Shown in pieces: positions 17,132 through 25,371 of a stretch of DNA of 36,270 nucleotides (its first letter is position 1; each line of letters opens with the position of its first letter). Origin of the DNA: Chitinophagaceae bacterium (lineage in GTDB: Bacteria; Bacteroidota; Bacteroidia; Chitinophagales; Chitinophagaceae). The position numbers were made by a program, and so were the translations under genes. The notes beneath the pieces are model-generated. The model ran no database searches, had not been told where the DNA came from, and was given only the letters and a program-made list of their open reading frames with translations. The stretch lies in contig CANGZN010000005.1 in NCBI GenBank assembly GCA_947458625.1, positions 1 to 36,270 of the forward strand, written 5' to 3'.

Positions 17132-17139
17132 TATTTTTG
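17132..17139 (+). promoter_or_regulatory. -7 promoter element of the histidine kinase gene
   Basis: TATTTTTG is a perfect match to TAnnTTTG and ends 6 nt before the GTG at 17146. It overlaps an in-frame TTG at 17137, which argues against that TTG as the start codon. No clear -33 TTTG is present at the usual distance. Confidence 0.45.
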
Positions 17140-17145
17140 AACCTT

Positions 17146-18480
17146 GTGAAACGGATCCTCCCCTTGATCATTTTATTGATCAGCTTATCACTGATCGGCA
17201 TCATCGGCATACAAGTGTCGTGGGTGAAGAATATGGTGTTGCTGCGCCAGGAGCAAATCAAACACAGTGTGGAGGAGGCAACGATTTGGGTAGGCAACGA
17301 TCTGATCACACGCAAAGGCAGCCCTCTTACCACCCGGCCTTTCTGGGATGACGGTTTCTTATCCAAGATCTTTCGACCACCTTCCATCGGGCAGCAGGTA
17401 TCTGTAGAGGAGGTCGATAAAAAATTCAGACAGGCTTTTCAATTGTATCATCTTCCGGAGCGCATGCGATTTGAATTCGGTATCGCATCCTTTGAGGCAG
17501 CAGATAATAACGCGTTCGAACGCGTATCCCCCAATTTCATACAAGCGTATTCTGACACGGCCAACAATTTTACATTCAATTGGGTGCTCGAAGCAATGAG
17601 CGGCACGGTGGGTGAGAATTTAGGAAGAGGGGAGGTGTTGTTTGTAGTGATTCCTGATATCCGTTCCCTGGTCTTACAATCTCTTTGGTGGCCGATCGCG
17701 GTTTCCATCCTGTTCACGTTGATCATTGTTACTGCTTTCTATTTAACGCTTCGTACGATGGTCCGACAGAAGAAACTGGTGGAGATCAAGAATGATTTCA
17801 TCAATAACATGACGCATGAATTCAAAACACCCATTGCCACCATCTCTTTGGCCGTGGATGCCTTGCGGAATGAAAAGGTGAAAGCAGATCCGGCGCGCAT
17901 GAGTTATTTCAATTCGATCATCAAAGAAGAAAATCTGCGGATGAATCGTCAGGTTGAATCCATTCTTCGTGCTTCTCAATTAGAGCGACAGGATTTCGAG
18001 ATCGAATTCAAACCCGTGCATGTTCACCCCTTGATTGAGCAGGTGGTGGGTACCTACGCGCTTCAGTTGGAGTCACGAGGCGGAAAGATCGAACTGTCTT
18101 TGCAGGCTTCGAACGATCTGATTCAGGCCGATGAGGGTCATATGTCAAATCTGATCAGCAATTTGGTCGACAATGCGTTGAAATATTCCAAACAGGATGT
18201 GGCGCCAGCGGTGAAGATCGAAACCTGGGCAGCCCCCGGTCATTTACATATCGCCATCACCGATAATGGCATCGGGATGACACGCGATACACTCAAGCGG
18301 ATCTATGAGAAATTCTATCGGGCACACACCGGTAATATTCATAATGTGAAAGGGTTCGGACTCGGGCTGAGTTACGTAAAAACGTTGGTGGATGCGCATC
18401 GGGGTACGATCACGGCAGAAAGTACCCTCGGAAAGGGGAGTCGTTTTCAGTTGCGTTTTCCACAGCGCGGAACTGCTTAA
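17146..18480 (+). CDS. Membrane sensor histidine kinase (orphan)
   Basis: A 444-residue two-component sensor kinase. A first membrane helix (residues 4-24) and a second (about 180-202, LWWPIAVSILFTLIIVTAFYL) enclose an extracytoplasmic domain of about 155 residues that I do not recognise. There is no room for a HAMP domain. The HisKA domain follows directly with phosphoacceptor His in NNMTHEFKTPIATI (His224). The ATPase domain has the N box NLVDNALKYSK, G1 DNGIGM and G2 GFGLGLSYVK. No response regulator is adjacent; queA converges 12 bp downstream. The GTG start is chosen because the only alternative, TTG at 17137, lies within the promoter-like TATTTTTG. Confidence 0.9.
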   Translation: MKRILPLIILLISLSLIGIIGIQVSWVKNMVLLRQEQIKHSVEEATIWVGNDLITRKGSPLTTRPFWDDGFLSKIFRPPSIGQQVSVEEVDKKFRQAFQLYHLPERMRFEFGIASFEAADNNAFERVSPNFIQAYSDTANNFTFNWVLEAMSGTVGENLGRGEVLFVVIPDIRSLVLQSLWWPIAVSILFTLIIVTAFYLTLRTMVRQKKLVEIKNDFINNMTHEFKTPIATISLAVDALRNEKVKADPARMSYFNSIIKEENLRMNRQVESILRASQLERQDFEIEFKPVHVHPLIEQVVGTYALQLESRGGKIELSLQASNDLIQADEGHMSNLISNLVDNALKYSKQDVAPAVKIETWAAPGHLHIAITDNGIGMTRDTLKRIYEKFYRAHTGNIHNVKGFGLGLSYVKTLVDAHRGTITAESTLGKGSRFQLRFPQRGTA

Positions 18481-18492
18481 TTGGTTCACGCA

Positions 18493-19710
18493 TTAACTTC
18501 TCCAAAGCAAACTACTATCACCATAGCTCAAAAAGCGAAAATCGTTCTCCATCGCATAGGAATAGACTCTCCTCCAGTCCTCCCCGATAAAAGCAGAAAT
18601 AAGCAAGAGTAAAGTAGATCGGGGTTGATGAAAATTCGTGATGATGCCGTCTGCCATTCGAATCTGATAGCCGGGCGCGATCAGTAGCTCGGTACGCGAC
18701 CACAAAGAGTCGATCCCGTTATTATCCATTTTTTTCATGAGGGCTTCGATCGCCGCAGGCACGGAAACCGGATCGGGTGTTTCATAGGGTTCCCATTGTG
18801 TCAGCAGGTCTAGTGAAGCATGCTGGTTTTGGCAGAGTCGGTTGCCCAGCCAATAAATGGATTCTAGCGTTCGAAGGGTGGTGGTTCCTACGACAACGCG
18901 TTTCCCTTGGTGTTGCAGGAGTTTACTCAGCAAGGATCTTTGTATGTGGATCCATTCTCCGTGCATGGCATGATTCTCCAGCCGATCAGCGGTAACGGGT
19001 TTGAACGTGCCGGCTCCAACATGCAACGTCACTGGCAACGGCTCGATGTTGATTTGCTTCAGTGCCTTCAACACGCTATCGGTGAAATGCAGTCCGGCTG
19101 TAGGCGCCGCTACGGATCCGTTCTGCTGTGCGTAGGTGGTTTGATAATCGGTTTGGTCTGCCTCCTGAGGAGCTCGTTTGATGTAAGGCGGTAAGGGGAT
19201 GCGGCCTGCTCGTTCCAGTACTTCTCCAAAACTGCCAATGGCTTCAGGCCATTCAAATAGAATCTGAAAATCCGTCTCGCCTTTTTCCAGGAGATGCGCC
19301 GTTAGGTATTCCTCCTTTTCGGAGTCCGGAAGCAATAATTGAAGGGGGGTTCCCTTTTTCCATTTAGAGGCACCACCGATCAGACATCTCCAATAAACAC
19401 GTCCCCGAGAGTTCAATGCCATCGAAGGTTCGGAATACATAGGATCGGGCTCCAAACAAAATACTTCTATCCGACCGCCGGTCGCTTTCTCAAAAAGCAA
19501 ACGGGCCGGAATGACTCGGGAATCATTGACACATAGCTGAACGCCGGACCCCAGCTCCTCGGTTAATTCATAGAACGGGCGATGATGTATTTGCCCCTCC
19601 CGATAAATCAATAAGCGGGAATGGTCCTTCGGGTGCACCGGATATGCAGCGATCCGGTCCAAGGGAAGATCGTAGTCAAAAGCGGAAATATCAATCAAGC
19701 GTGGATCCAT
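18493..19710 (-). CDS. queA: S-adenosylmethionine:tRNA ribosyltransferase-isomerase
   Basis: A 405-residue enzyme that transfers the ribosyl part of SAM to preQ1 at the wobble position of tRNAs, forming epoxyqueuosine. Signatures are FDYDLPLDRIAAYP near the N-terminus, LCVNDSRVIPARL, the TGGRIEVFCLE region, then YQTTYAQQNGSVAAPTAGLHF, VTLHVGAGTFKPV and the C-terminal ITNFHQPRSTLLLLISAFIG. The frame stays open to 19836, but the ATG at 19710 gives the family N-terminus (MDPRLIDISAFDYDLP). A -7-like box GACTTTTGC (19733-19741) lies upstream on the same strand. It diverges from mraZ across a 262-bp regulatory spacer. Confidence 0.95.
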   Translation of the reverse strand: MDPRLIDISAFDYDLPLDRIAAYPVHPKDHSRLLIYREGQIHHRPFYELTEELGSGVQLCVNDSRVIPARLLFEKATGGRIEVFCLEPDPMYSEPSMALNSRGRVYWRCLIGGASKWKKGTPLQLLLPDSEKEEYLTAHLLEKGETDFQILFEWPEAIGSFGEVLERAGRIPLPPYIKRAPQEADQTDYQTTYAQQNGSVAAPTAGLHFTDSVLKALKQINIEPLPVTLHVGAGTFKPVTADRLENHAMHGEWIHIQRSLLSKLLQHQGKRVVVGTTTLRTLESIYWLGNRLCQNQHASLDLLTQWEPYETPDPVSVPAAIEALMKKMDNNGIDSLWSRTELLIAPGYQIRMADGIITNFHQPRSTLLLLISAFIGEDWRRVYSYAMENDFRFLSYGDSSLLWRS

Positions 19711-19732
19711 ACGCAACCAACCGTTGTGTGCT

Positions 19733-19741
19733 GCAAAAGTC
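19733..19741 (-). promoter_or_regulatory. Possible -7 element of queA
   Basis: The minus strand reads GACTTTTGC, seven of eight matches to TAnnTTTG with the common trailing C. It ends 22 nt before the queA ATG. No strong -33 match is seen at the normal distance. Confidence 0.35.
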
Positions 19742-19775
19742 ACTAAAAAGGCTTGATTAAATCTCAATTCACAGG

Positions 19776-19794
19776 TTTTCCACACTAATCCACA
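19776..19794. promoter_or_regulatory. Two DnaA-box-like (or GTGG) repeats 10 bp apart
   Basis: TTTTCCACA (19776-19784) and TAATCCACA (19786-19794) each differ by one base from the DnaA box TTATCCACA and are spaced by exactly 10 bp. On the minus strand the same pair reads GTGG twice with 10-bp spacing, which is also the form of the MraZ repeats nearer mraZ. They lie in the queA-mraZ spacer, upstream of queA. The sequence alone does not decide between the two readings. Confidence 0.35.
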
Positions 19795-19832
19795 TCTAAC
19801 GCACATGAATTTGTCAAAATCATCATCAAAAA

Positions 19833-19867
19833 TCAATGAAACACCATGCAGTAAGGGGTTTCATTGA
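19833..19867. repeat. Ten-bp inverted repeat in the queA-mraZ spacer
   Basis: TCAATGAAAC (19833-19842) and GTTTCATTGA (19858-19867) are perfect reverse complements separated by 15 bp. The arrangement is too widely spaced for a strong terminator and lacks a T tract. It lies between divergent genes, so an operator is the more likely reading. Confidence 0.5.
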
Positions 19868-19911
19868 ATAGATATGTGGGGATAAATTAACACCCCCCAA
19901 AATTTGGTCTT

Positions 19912-19948
19912 ACGGTGGTAAAAAGTGTTATTTTGTGTCAATGCGGGT
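19912..19948 (+). promoter_or_regulatory. MraZ-type operator: four GTG repeats at 10-bp spacing
   Basis: Four direct repeats of the form NNNGTGK start at 19912 (ACGGTGG), 19922 (AAAGTGT), 19932 (TTTGTGT) and 19942 (TGCGGGT), each exactly 10 bp after the last. MraZ is a ring-shaped DNA-binding protein that recognises direct repeats with one helical turn spacing upstream of its own operon. AAAGTG[T/G] has been reported for mollicute MraZ. The array ends 24 bp before the mraZ ATG and probably overlaps the dcw promoter, where TTATTTTG (19928-19935) is the best -7 candidate. Confidence 0.65.
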
Positions 19949-19972
19949 CAATGCCTGCTCAACCTACTGATA

Positions 19973-20440
19973 ATGACCGGTTTCATTGGAGAATACGAAG
20001 CAACACTGGACGCCAAGGGGCGGTTTCTGCTTCCGGCTGGCTTTAAGAAGCAGTTGCCGGAGGGGGAGGGGTTGCAGTTCGTTATGAACCGGGGGTTTGA
20101 GAAAAGTCTGGCGTTGTATCCCATTCGGAATTGGGAGCCGCTTTTTGCCGACATCAGCAAGTTGAATGACTTCGATCCGAAGGTGCGGGAGTTTCGTCGC
20201 TACTTCCTGAATGGGGCGACGATGGTGGAGCCTGATACGGCGGGTCGATTATTGGTGCCACCAAACCTGAAGGGGCATGCCAATCTCCAGCGCGACATCG
20301 TGCTGGTGGCGGCCGTAAACAAGATTGAGATCTGGGATAGTAATACGTACAAGCAGTTCTTTGATTCGTTCTCTCCGGAGGCGTTCAGCAAGCTGGCGCA
20401 AGAAGTGATGGTTCCTAACCAGCACGCAACCGGTCAATAA
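19973..20440 (+). CDS. mraZ: Transcriptional regulator MraZ
   Basis: A 155-residue DNA-binding regulator of the dcw cluster. It has two AbrB-like halves, each with the conserved DxxxR motif: DAKGR near residue 12 and DTAGR near residue 85, followed by the typical VPPNLK segment and KIEIWD. In bacteria studied, MraZ represses or tunes its own operon by binding direct repeats upstream. The start ATG at 19973 fits the family N-terminus (MTGFIGEYEATLDAKGR). The frame opens at 19925 in the repeat array, which should not be coding. rsmH follows after 6 bp. Confidence 0.96.
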   Translation: MTGFIGEYEATLDAKGRFLLPAGFKKQLPEGEGLQFVMNRGFEKSLALYPIRNWEPLFADISKLNDFDPKVREFRRYFLNGATMVEPDTAGRLLVPPNLKGHANLQRDIVLVAAVNKIEIWDSNTYKQFFDSFSPEAFSKLAQEVMVPNQHATGQ

Positions 20441-20446
20441 GTTCAG

Positions 20447-21379
20447 ATGGAAAGGAAGGTAACACCACAGGCTTCCGATCCATCCTACCACGTGCCCGTG
20501 CTGTTGCGCGAGGCGGTGGAGGGGCTGAACATTCGGCCGGACGGCATTTATGTCGATTGCACGTTGGGTGGGGGAGGTCATGGTCGTGCGCTATTGCAGC
20601 AGTTGGGTCCGAATGGCAAATTGATCGCGTTCGATCAGGATGCTGATGCGGTTCAGAATCTTCCAGCCGATTCGAGGGTGCAATTCTGGCCTCAGAACTT
20701 TCGTCATCTCCGACGTTTTCTGCGTTTGTCGGGAATCGATCAGGTTGATGGTGTGCTGGCCGATCTGGGTGTTAGCAGTCATCAGTTCGATGAAGCGGAT
20801 CGTGGTTTTTCCATCCGCTTCGAAGGGCCGTTGGACATGCGGATGGACCAGCGTCAATCGATGACGGCGGCTGATGTGATCGCTCAATATGAAGAATCGG
20901 CGTTGCATCGGATGTTCGAGCAATATGGCGAGGTAACCAATTCGCGCACCTTGGCACGTTTGCTTGTCTCACAACGGCAACATGTGAAAATTGATTCGAC
21001 TGAAGCGCTGAAGCAGGTCATCCGAGAGATCGTAAAGGGGAATCCCAGCAAGTATTTCGCCCAGGTATTTCAGGCCTTGCGCATGGAGGTCAATGAGGAA
21101 GTCGCGTCGTTGCAAGAGTTACTCGAGCAATTACCGGCGGTGCTCAAACCCGGTGGTCGTGCGGCCATCATCACATTTCATTCGATCGAAGACCGGCTGG
21201 TCAAGCATTTTTTCCGAAAAGGTTCTTTCGAGGACCCGGATCCAAACCCCTTTGCCCGAACTGTAACGGTCAACCCTTTTGAGGTGATCACCCGAAAGCC
21301 CGTTGAGCCGACCGAGGAAGAGAAACGAATCAACCCCCGTTCCCGAAGTGCCAAGTTGCGCATCGCTGAGAAGCGATGA
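20447..21379 (+). CDS. rsmH: 16S rRNA (cytosine-1402-N4)-methyltransferase
   Basis: A 310-residue SAM-dependent methyltransferase (formerly MraW) acting on C1402 in the decoding centre of 16S rRNA. Signatures are HVPVLLREAVEGL near residue 14, the SAM loop YVDCTLGGGGHGRALL, DGVLADLGVSSHQFDEADRGFS, DMRMDQR, KYFAQVFQALRMEVNEE and IITFHSIEDRLVKHFF. The C-terminus NPRSRSAKLRIAEK is also typical. It is the second gene of the dcw cluster, 6 bp after mraZ. Confidence 0.97.
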   Translation: MERKVTPQASDPSYHVPVLLREAVEGLNIRPDGIYVDCTLGGGGHGRALLQQLGPNGKLIAFDQDADAVQNLPADSRVQFWPQNFRHLRRFLRLSGIDQVDGVLADLGVSSHQFDEADRGFSIRFEGPLDMRMDQRQSMTAADVIAQYEESALHRMFEQYGEVTNSRTLARLLVSQRQHVKIDSTEALKQVIREIVKGNPSKYFAQVFQALRMEVNEEVASLQELLEQLPAVLKPGGRAAIITFHSIEDRLVKHFFRKGSFEDPDPNPFARTVTVNPFEVITRKPVEPTEEEKRINPRSRSAKLRIAEKR

Positions 21380-21426
21380 GTGACGGCTAAGACAGAAGTA
21401 GATGAATAAAAATTAAGTAACCGATC

Positions 21427-21762
21427 ATGTCAATAAATGAAACAAAGCTGAACTGGAAGCGGTGGTTGAACTACCCCTCACTGGTGCGTCAGCTGCCATT
21501 CATTTTATACCTGACATTATTAGGCGTCGTTTATATCTACAATGGTCATTGGGCGAATAAAACCATTCGTCTCACCCAGCTCGCAGAGAAAGAGATTCGT
21601 GAATTGCAATACGAATATGTAACGGCTAAAGGTGAATTACTGGCACGCAGTATGCCAAGTGAGGTGGCCCGGGCCGTGGAGCCTTTGGGATTGAAAGCGT
21701 TATCCGGATCGCCCTGGGTGTTAAGCGATTCTTCTGTCACTGATAAAAAGCAAACCGATTGA
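21427..21762 (+). CDS. ftsL: FtsL-like cell division protein
   Basis: A 111-residue bitopic membrane protein. A basic cytoplasmic N-terminus is followed by one membrane helix (residues of about 24-41, LPFILYLTLLGVVYIYNG) and a periplasmic segment with heptad-like spacing (IRLTQLAEKEIRELQYEYVTAK), as in FtsL/DivIC coiled coils. FtsL proteins are weakly conserved, so the call depends on size, topology and position between rsmH and ftsI. The TGA stop shares its A with the ATG of ftsI (TGATG), implying coupled translation. Confidence 0.82.
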   Translation: MSINETKLNWKRWLNYPSLVRQLPFILYLTLLGVVYIYNGHWANKTIRLTQLAEKEIRELQYEYVTAKGELLARSMPSEVARAVEPLGLKALSGSPWVLSDSSVTDKKQTD

Positions 21763-23900
21763 TGGATACCAAGCGCGACATATTAGCGAGGGTATACCTC
21801 AGTTTTATCGGTATAGCGGTACTGGGTTTTCTGGTATTGGGTCGGGCCGTCTACATCCAACGCGTGGAAGGAAGTTATTGGCGCGCGCTGAGTGATAGCA
21901 TGCGTCACCGGTTTGTATCACTCGATGCACAAAGAGGCACCATCTACACAGAGAATGGTGAGATGCTCAGTACCTCCATCCCCACCTTCGATGTTTATTT
22001 TGATTTTCAGGCAGATGGATTGAAAGAAAAGAAGGGAAAGCGTTTCAATGAGAAGATCGATTCGTTCGCCCGAGCGATGTCGGCTTATTTCGGCGACCGT
22101 TCCGCAGCAACCTATTCAAGTGATTTAAAAGTTGCGTTTAAACGCGGCGATCGATACTATTCCTTGAAGAAGAAACTTAGTTTCGACCAATACAAGACAT
22201 TCCGAACCTTTCCACTCGCCAACCTGGGTAGAAATAAAAGCGGACTTATCGTAGAAGTGAACTCCAAGCGATTGGTTCCTTATGGAATGTTGGCCAGTCG
22301 AACCGTAGGACTCTCACGTGAACATATTTTATCCGACGGCAAAGTCAAGAAGATGAATGTCGGATTGGAAAAAAGTTATGACTCTTTGCTGAGTGGACGG
22401 GATGGTCAGCGAATGGTTCAATATGTTGCACCCGGCACGGCGGTTCCCATCGAAGGGACTGAAACAGAGCCGCTGGATGGAAAAGATATCTACACGACGC
22501 TGGATCTCGCCATCCAAGATATCACCGAACAGGCCTTGTTGGCAAAAGTTCAACAGATCGAAGCGCTTTACGGTACCGCCATTGTGATGGAGACAGCTAC
22601 CGGTAAGATCAAAGCTATTGCGAATCTCGGTCGCCGACCCGATGGCAGTTACTGGGAAGATGATAATTATGCCTTGCGCAATACTGAGCCGGGATCGACG
22701 ATCAAACTGGCGACTTTGCTTGCTGTATTGGATAAGGGGACATCTTCTATTGACGATACAGTGACCATCGGTTCCACCAGCAAAGGGCTGGTTGCCTCCA
22801 AATGGGTAACCGATGCCGAGCGCTCACCTAAGCCCATACTTACTGTACAAGAATGTTTTTCACACAGCTCCAATATCGGTATGAGCCGATTGGCGCTGAA
22901 AGCCTTTGGCAATAAACCAACCGAGATCAGAGAATATCTGAAACGATATGGCTTGGTCGATCGCTTGCCGATCGATCTGACTGATCTGCCTTTGCCCCGC
23001 ATCAACCCGCTCGATCAAAAAGGAAGCTCCGTCGGAAATATGCTGTGGATCAGTTTCGGGTATGGCGTGCAAGTCAGCCCGCTTCATACGCTCACGTTTT
23101 ACAACGCTGTTGCCAATGGTGGAAAAATGATGAAACCCTATCTGGTCGGTTCGATACGACAGGGTGGCGTTGCCTATCGTCAATTCGAGCCAACGGTGCT
23201 CGCGAATGCCATCGCACGCGCGGATGTAATTGAATCGGCCCGTCGTTCCTTGGAAGCAGTCGTTACCGAAGGCACCGGCCGCCGTGCATTCAAGGATCTT
23301 CCCTTCAGCGTGGCAGGAAAAACCGGAACGGCACAGGTATGGGATGGAACGTATCAATACAAGGATGGCGTTTATCAAGCATCATTCGCTGGCTATTTTC
23401 CAGCTGATCGCCCTCAGTTCAGTTGCATCGTCCTGATCCGGACCAAACCGGGCGCTTCAGATATCTACGGCGGTACGCTTGCAGCACCTGTGTTTAGAGA
23501 GATCGCGACCAAGTTGCATGCCATGTATGTTGTGTCGCCCCAACCTGTGCAGCTGGCTGTTAAAAAGGATAGCAGTTCCTCTCAATATGCAGGTAGCCGT
23601 ACGTCCCTGATGCGTGTTTATTCCGCCATGGGCATGAAACAGATCGATTCGTCGGCTAATGCCTCTTTCGTGGCCGTTCGTACCGAGCATGCTGCCAATC
23701 AATGGCAGGCTAAGAAATCGGTCACGGAAGGTATGCCCGATCTGCGCGACATGAGTTTGCGTGATGCCGTGCTGCAAGTGGAGCAGCTGCGTGCCAGTAT
23801 TCAAATTGAAGTCAAAGGGAAAGGAAAAATAAAAAATCAATCCGTGTTGCCGGGAGCGCCGATCGCACGCGGATCCAAACTGATCCTTGAACTGAACTAA
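21762..23900 (+). CDS. ftsI: Septal peptidoglycan transpeptidase with PASTA domain (FtsI/PBP)
   Basis: A 712-residue class B penicillin-binding protein. One N-terminal membrane helix (about residues 9-29) is followed by a dimerisation domain (AQRGTIYTENGEMLSTSIPTF) and the transpeptidase domain. Its active-site motifs are GSTIK with Ser312 and Lys315, SSN at 369-371, and KTGT at 520-523. After the catalytic domain there is a serine-rich linker and a C-terminal PASTA-like domain from about residue 655 (MPDLRDMSLRDAVLQVEQL, ending GAPIARGSKLILELN). FtsI crosslinks septal peptidoglycan with FtsW. The TTG at 21759 is in frame, but the ATG at 21762 overlaps the ftsL stop. Confidence 0.95.
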   Translation: MDTKRDILARVYLSFIGIAVLGFLVLGRAVYIQRVEGSYWRALSDSMRHRFVSLDAQRGTIYTENGEMLSTSIPTFDVYFDFQADGLKEKKGKRFNEKIDSFARAMSAYFGDRSAATYSSDLKVAFKRGDRYYSLKKKLSFDQYKTFRTFPLANLGRNKSGLIVEVNSKRLVPYGMLASRTVGLSREHILSDGKVKKMNVGLEKSYDSLLSGRDGQRMVQYVAPGTAVPIEGTETEPLDGKDIYTTLDLAIQDITEQALLAKVQQIEALYGTAIVMETATGKIKAIANLGRRPDGSYWEDDNYALRNTEPGSTIKLATLLAVLDKGTSSIDDTVTIGSTSKGLVASKWVTDAERSPKPILTVQECFSHSSNIGMSRLALKAFGNKPTEIREYLKRYGLVDRLPIDLTDLPLPRINPLDQKGSSVGNMLWISFGYGVQVSPLHTLTFYNAVANGGKMMKPYLVGSIRQGGVAYRQFEPTVLANAIARADVIESARRSLEAVVTEGTGRRAFKDLPFSVAGKTGTAQVWDGTYQYKDGVYQASFAGYFPADRPQFSCIVLIRTKPGASDIYGGTLAAPVFREIATKLHAMYVVSPQPVQLAVKKDSSSSQYAGSRTSLMRVYSAMGMKQIDSSANASFVAVRTEHAANQWQAKKSVTEGMPDLRDMSLRDAVLQVEQLRASIQIEVKGKGKIKNQSVLPGAPIARGSKLILELN

Positions 23901-23902
23901 GC

Positions 23903-25363
23903 ATGACCGTACAGGAATTATTATATCGCGTTACCATCCAAGCCGTCAGTGGAGAACTGACGAGCGATATAAATGCGCTGCATACGGATTCCCGTAGGGT
24001 GACTCCGGGTTCAGCCTTCATTGCCTTGCGCGGTACACAGGTCGATGGTCATGATTACATCCAACAGGCACGTTCGAACGGTGCTACCTTGATCGTTGCC
24101 GAGACAGCACCCGATACTGAAACATCCGCTGTCTGGATCCAAACAGCCGATTCGTCGATCGCGCTGGCGGTGATGGCGGCTAACTTTTATGGTGATCCTG
24201 CCAAACAACTGAAAATAGTTGGCGTAACAGGTACCAACGGAAAAACAACGGTAGCAACGCTTCTTTATAAACTATTCCGTTCCATGGGATATCGGTGCGG
24301 ACTGCTGAGCACTGTAGAAAATCGGATCGAAGGAGAAGTAGTTGAATCGACGCATACCACACCTGATGCCATCCAGCTCCACGGCTTGTTGCGTAAAATG
24401 GTAGAGGCAGATTGTAGCTATGTATTCATGGAGGCCAGTTCGCATGCGATCCATCAGCATCGCATACATGGTATTTCATTTGCGGGCGGAATTTTTACGA
24501 ACATCACACATGACCATCTCGATTATCATAAAACCTTCGATGAATACATCCGGGTTAAAAAATCCTTTTTTGATGGGCTGTCCGCCGATGCCTTCGCGTT
24601 GAGCAATGCGGATGATAAGCGCGGTGCGGTCATGCTTCAGAACACGCCGGCACGAAGTGCCTACTACGCGTTCCGCACGTTAGCCGATTTCAAAGGAAAA
24701 GTGCTGGAGAACGGATTGGATGGGTTATTACTATCGATTGATCAGGTAGATGTACACTTCCGACTCATCGGTGAATTCAATGCCTATAATTTATTGGCGG
24801 TGTATGGTGCTGCTTGTTTACTGGGCGCCGATAAACAAGAGGTACTTACTCACCTCAGTCAACTGGCAGGTGCCACAGGCCGATTTGATTGTTATCGCTC
24901 AACGAACGCGGGCATTCTTGGGATCATCGATTATGCACATACACCCGACGCGCTGCAAAATGTGCTGAGTACCATCACTCGTTTGCGCCAGGGATCACAG
25001 CGCGTGATCACCGTTGTGGGTTGCGGCGGAAATCGCGACGCTACGAAGCGCCCTGTTATGGCTAAGGTTGCCTGCACACTCAGCGATCAAGCCATTTTTA
25101 CCAGTGACAATCCACGTTTCGAGGATCCCCAACAGATTCTAGCTGATATGGAGCGGGAATTGACCGTGACCGAGCGACGTAAATCACTTTCCATTTTGGA
25201 TCGCCGCGAAGCGATCAAGACCGCCGTTCAGCTGGCTGCCCCGAATGACATTCTCTTGGTGGCCGGTAAAGGACATGAACATTATCAGGAAGTGGCCGGC
25301 CGTCGGGAACCGTTCAACGACAAGGAAACCTTACTTGAATTTTTTGAACTACTCGAAAAATAA
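23903..25363 (+). CDS. murE: UDP-MurNAc-L-Ala-D-Glu:meso-diaminopimelate ligase
   Basis: A 486-residue Mur ligase adding the third residue of the stem peptide. The ATP-binding motif VTGTNGKTTVATL is near residue 110 and is followed by HTTPDAIQLHGLL and EASSHAIHQHRI. In the C-terminal domain the motif DNPR (about residues 402-405) is the marker of meso-diaminopimelate rather than lysine specificity. The terminal GKGHEHYQ motif is present. It starts 2 bp after the ftsI stop and ends 8 bp before mraY, so it is part of one transcript. Confidence 0.97.
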   Translation: MTVQELLYRVTIQAVSGELTSDINALHTDSRRVTPGSAFIALRGTQVDGHDYIQQARSNGATLIVAETAPDTETSAVWIQTADSSIALAVMAANFYGDPAKQLKIVGVTGTNGKTTVATLLYKLFRSMGYRCGLLSTVENRIEGEVVESTHTTPDAIQLHGLLRKMVEADCSYVFMEASSHAIHQHRIHGISFAGGIFTNITHDHLDYHKTFDEYIRVKKSFFDGLSADAFALSNADDKRGAVMLQNTPARSAYYAFRTLADFKGKVLENGLDGLLLSIDQVDVHFRLIGEFNAYNLLAVYGAACLLGADKQEVLTHLSQLAGATGRFDCYRSTNAGILGIIDYAHTPDALQNVLSTITRLRQGSQRVITVVGCGGNRDATKRPVMAKVACTLSDQAIFTSDNPRFEDPQQILADMERELTVTERRKSLSILDRREAIKTAVQLAAPNDILLVAGKGHEHYQEVAGRREPFNDKETLLEFFELLEK

Positions 25364-25371
25364 ACCAAAGC

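Noticed and set aside
19711-19836. N-terminal extension of queA up to 19836
   Set aside because: The extra residues do not belong to the family and cover the likely promoter region.
19711-19972. Chromosomal replication origin in the queA-mraZ spacer
   Set aside because: Only two imperfect DnaA-like 9-mers are present, there is no AT-rich unwinding repeat and no dnaA or dnaN nearby; kept only as a regulatory question.
22860-23378. Minus-strand ORF of 172 aa opposite ftsI
   Set aside because: It is antisense to the transpeptidase domain with its SxN and KTG motifs.
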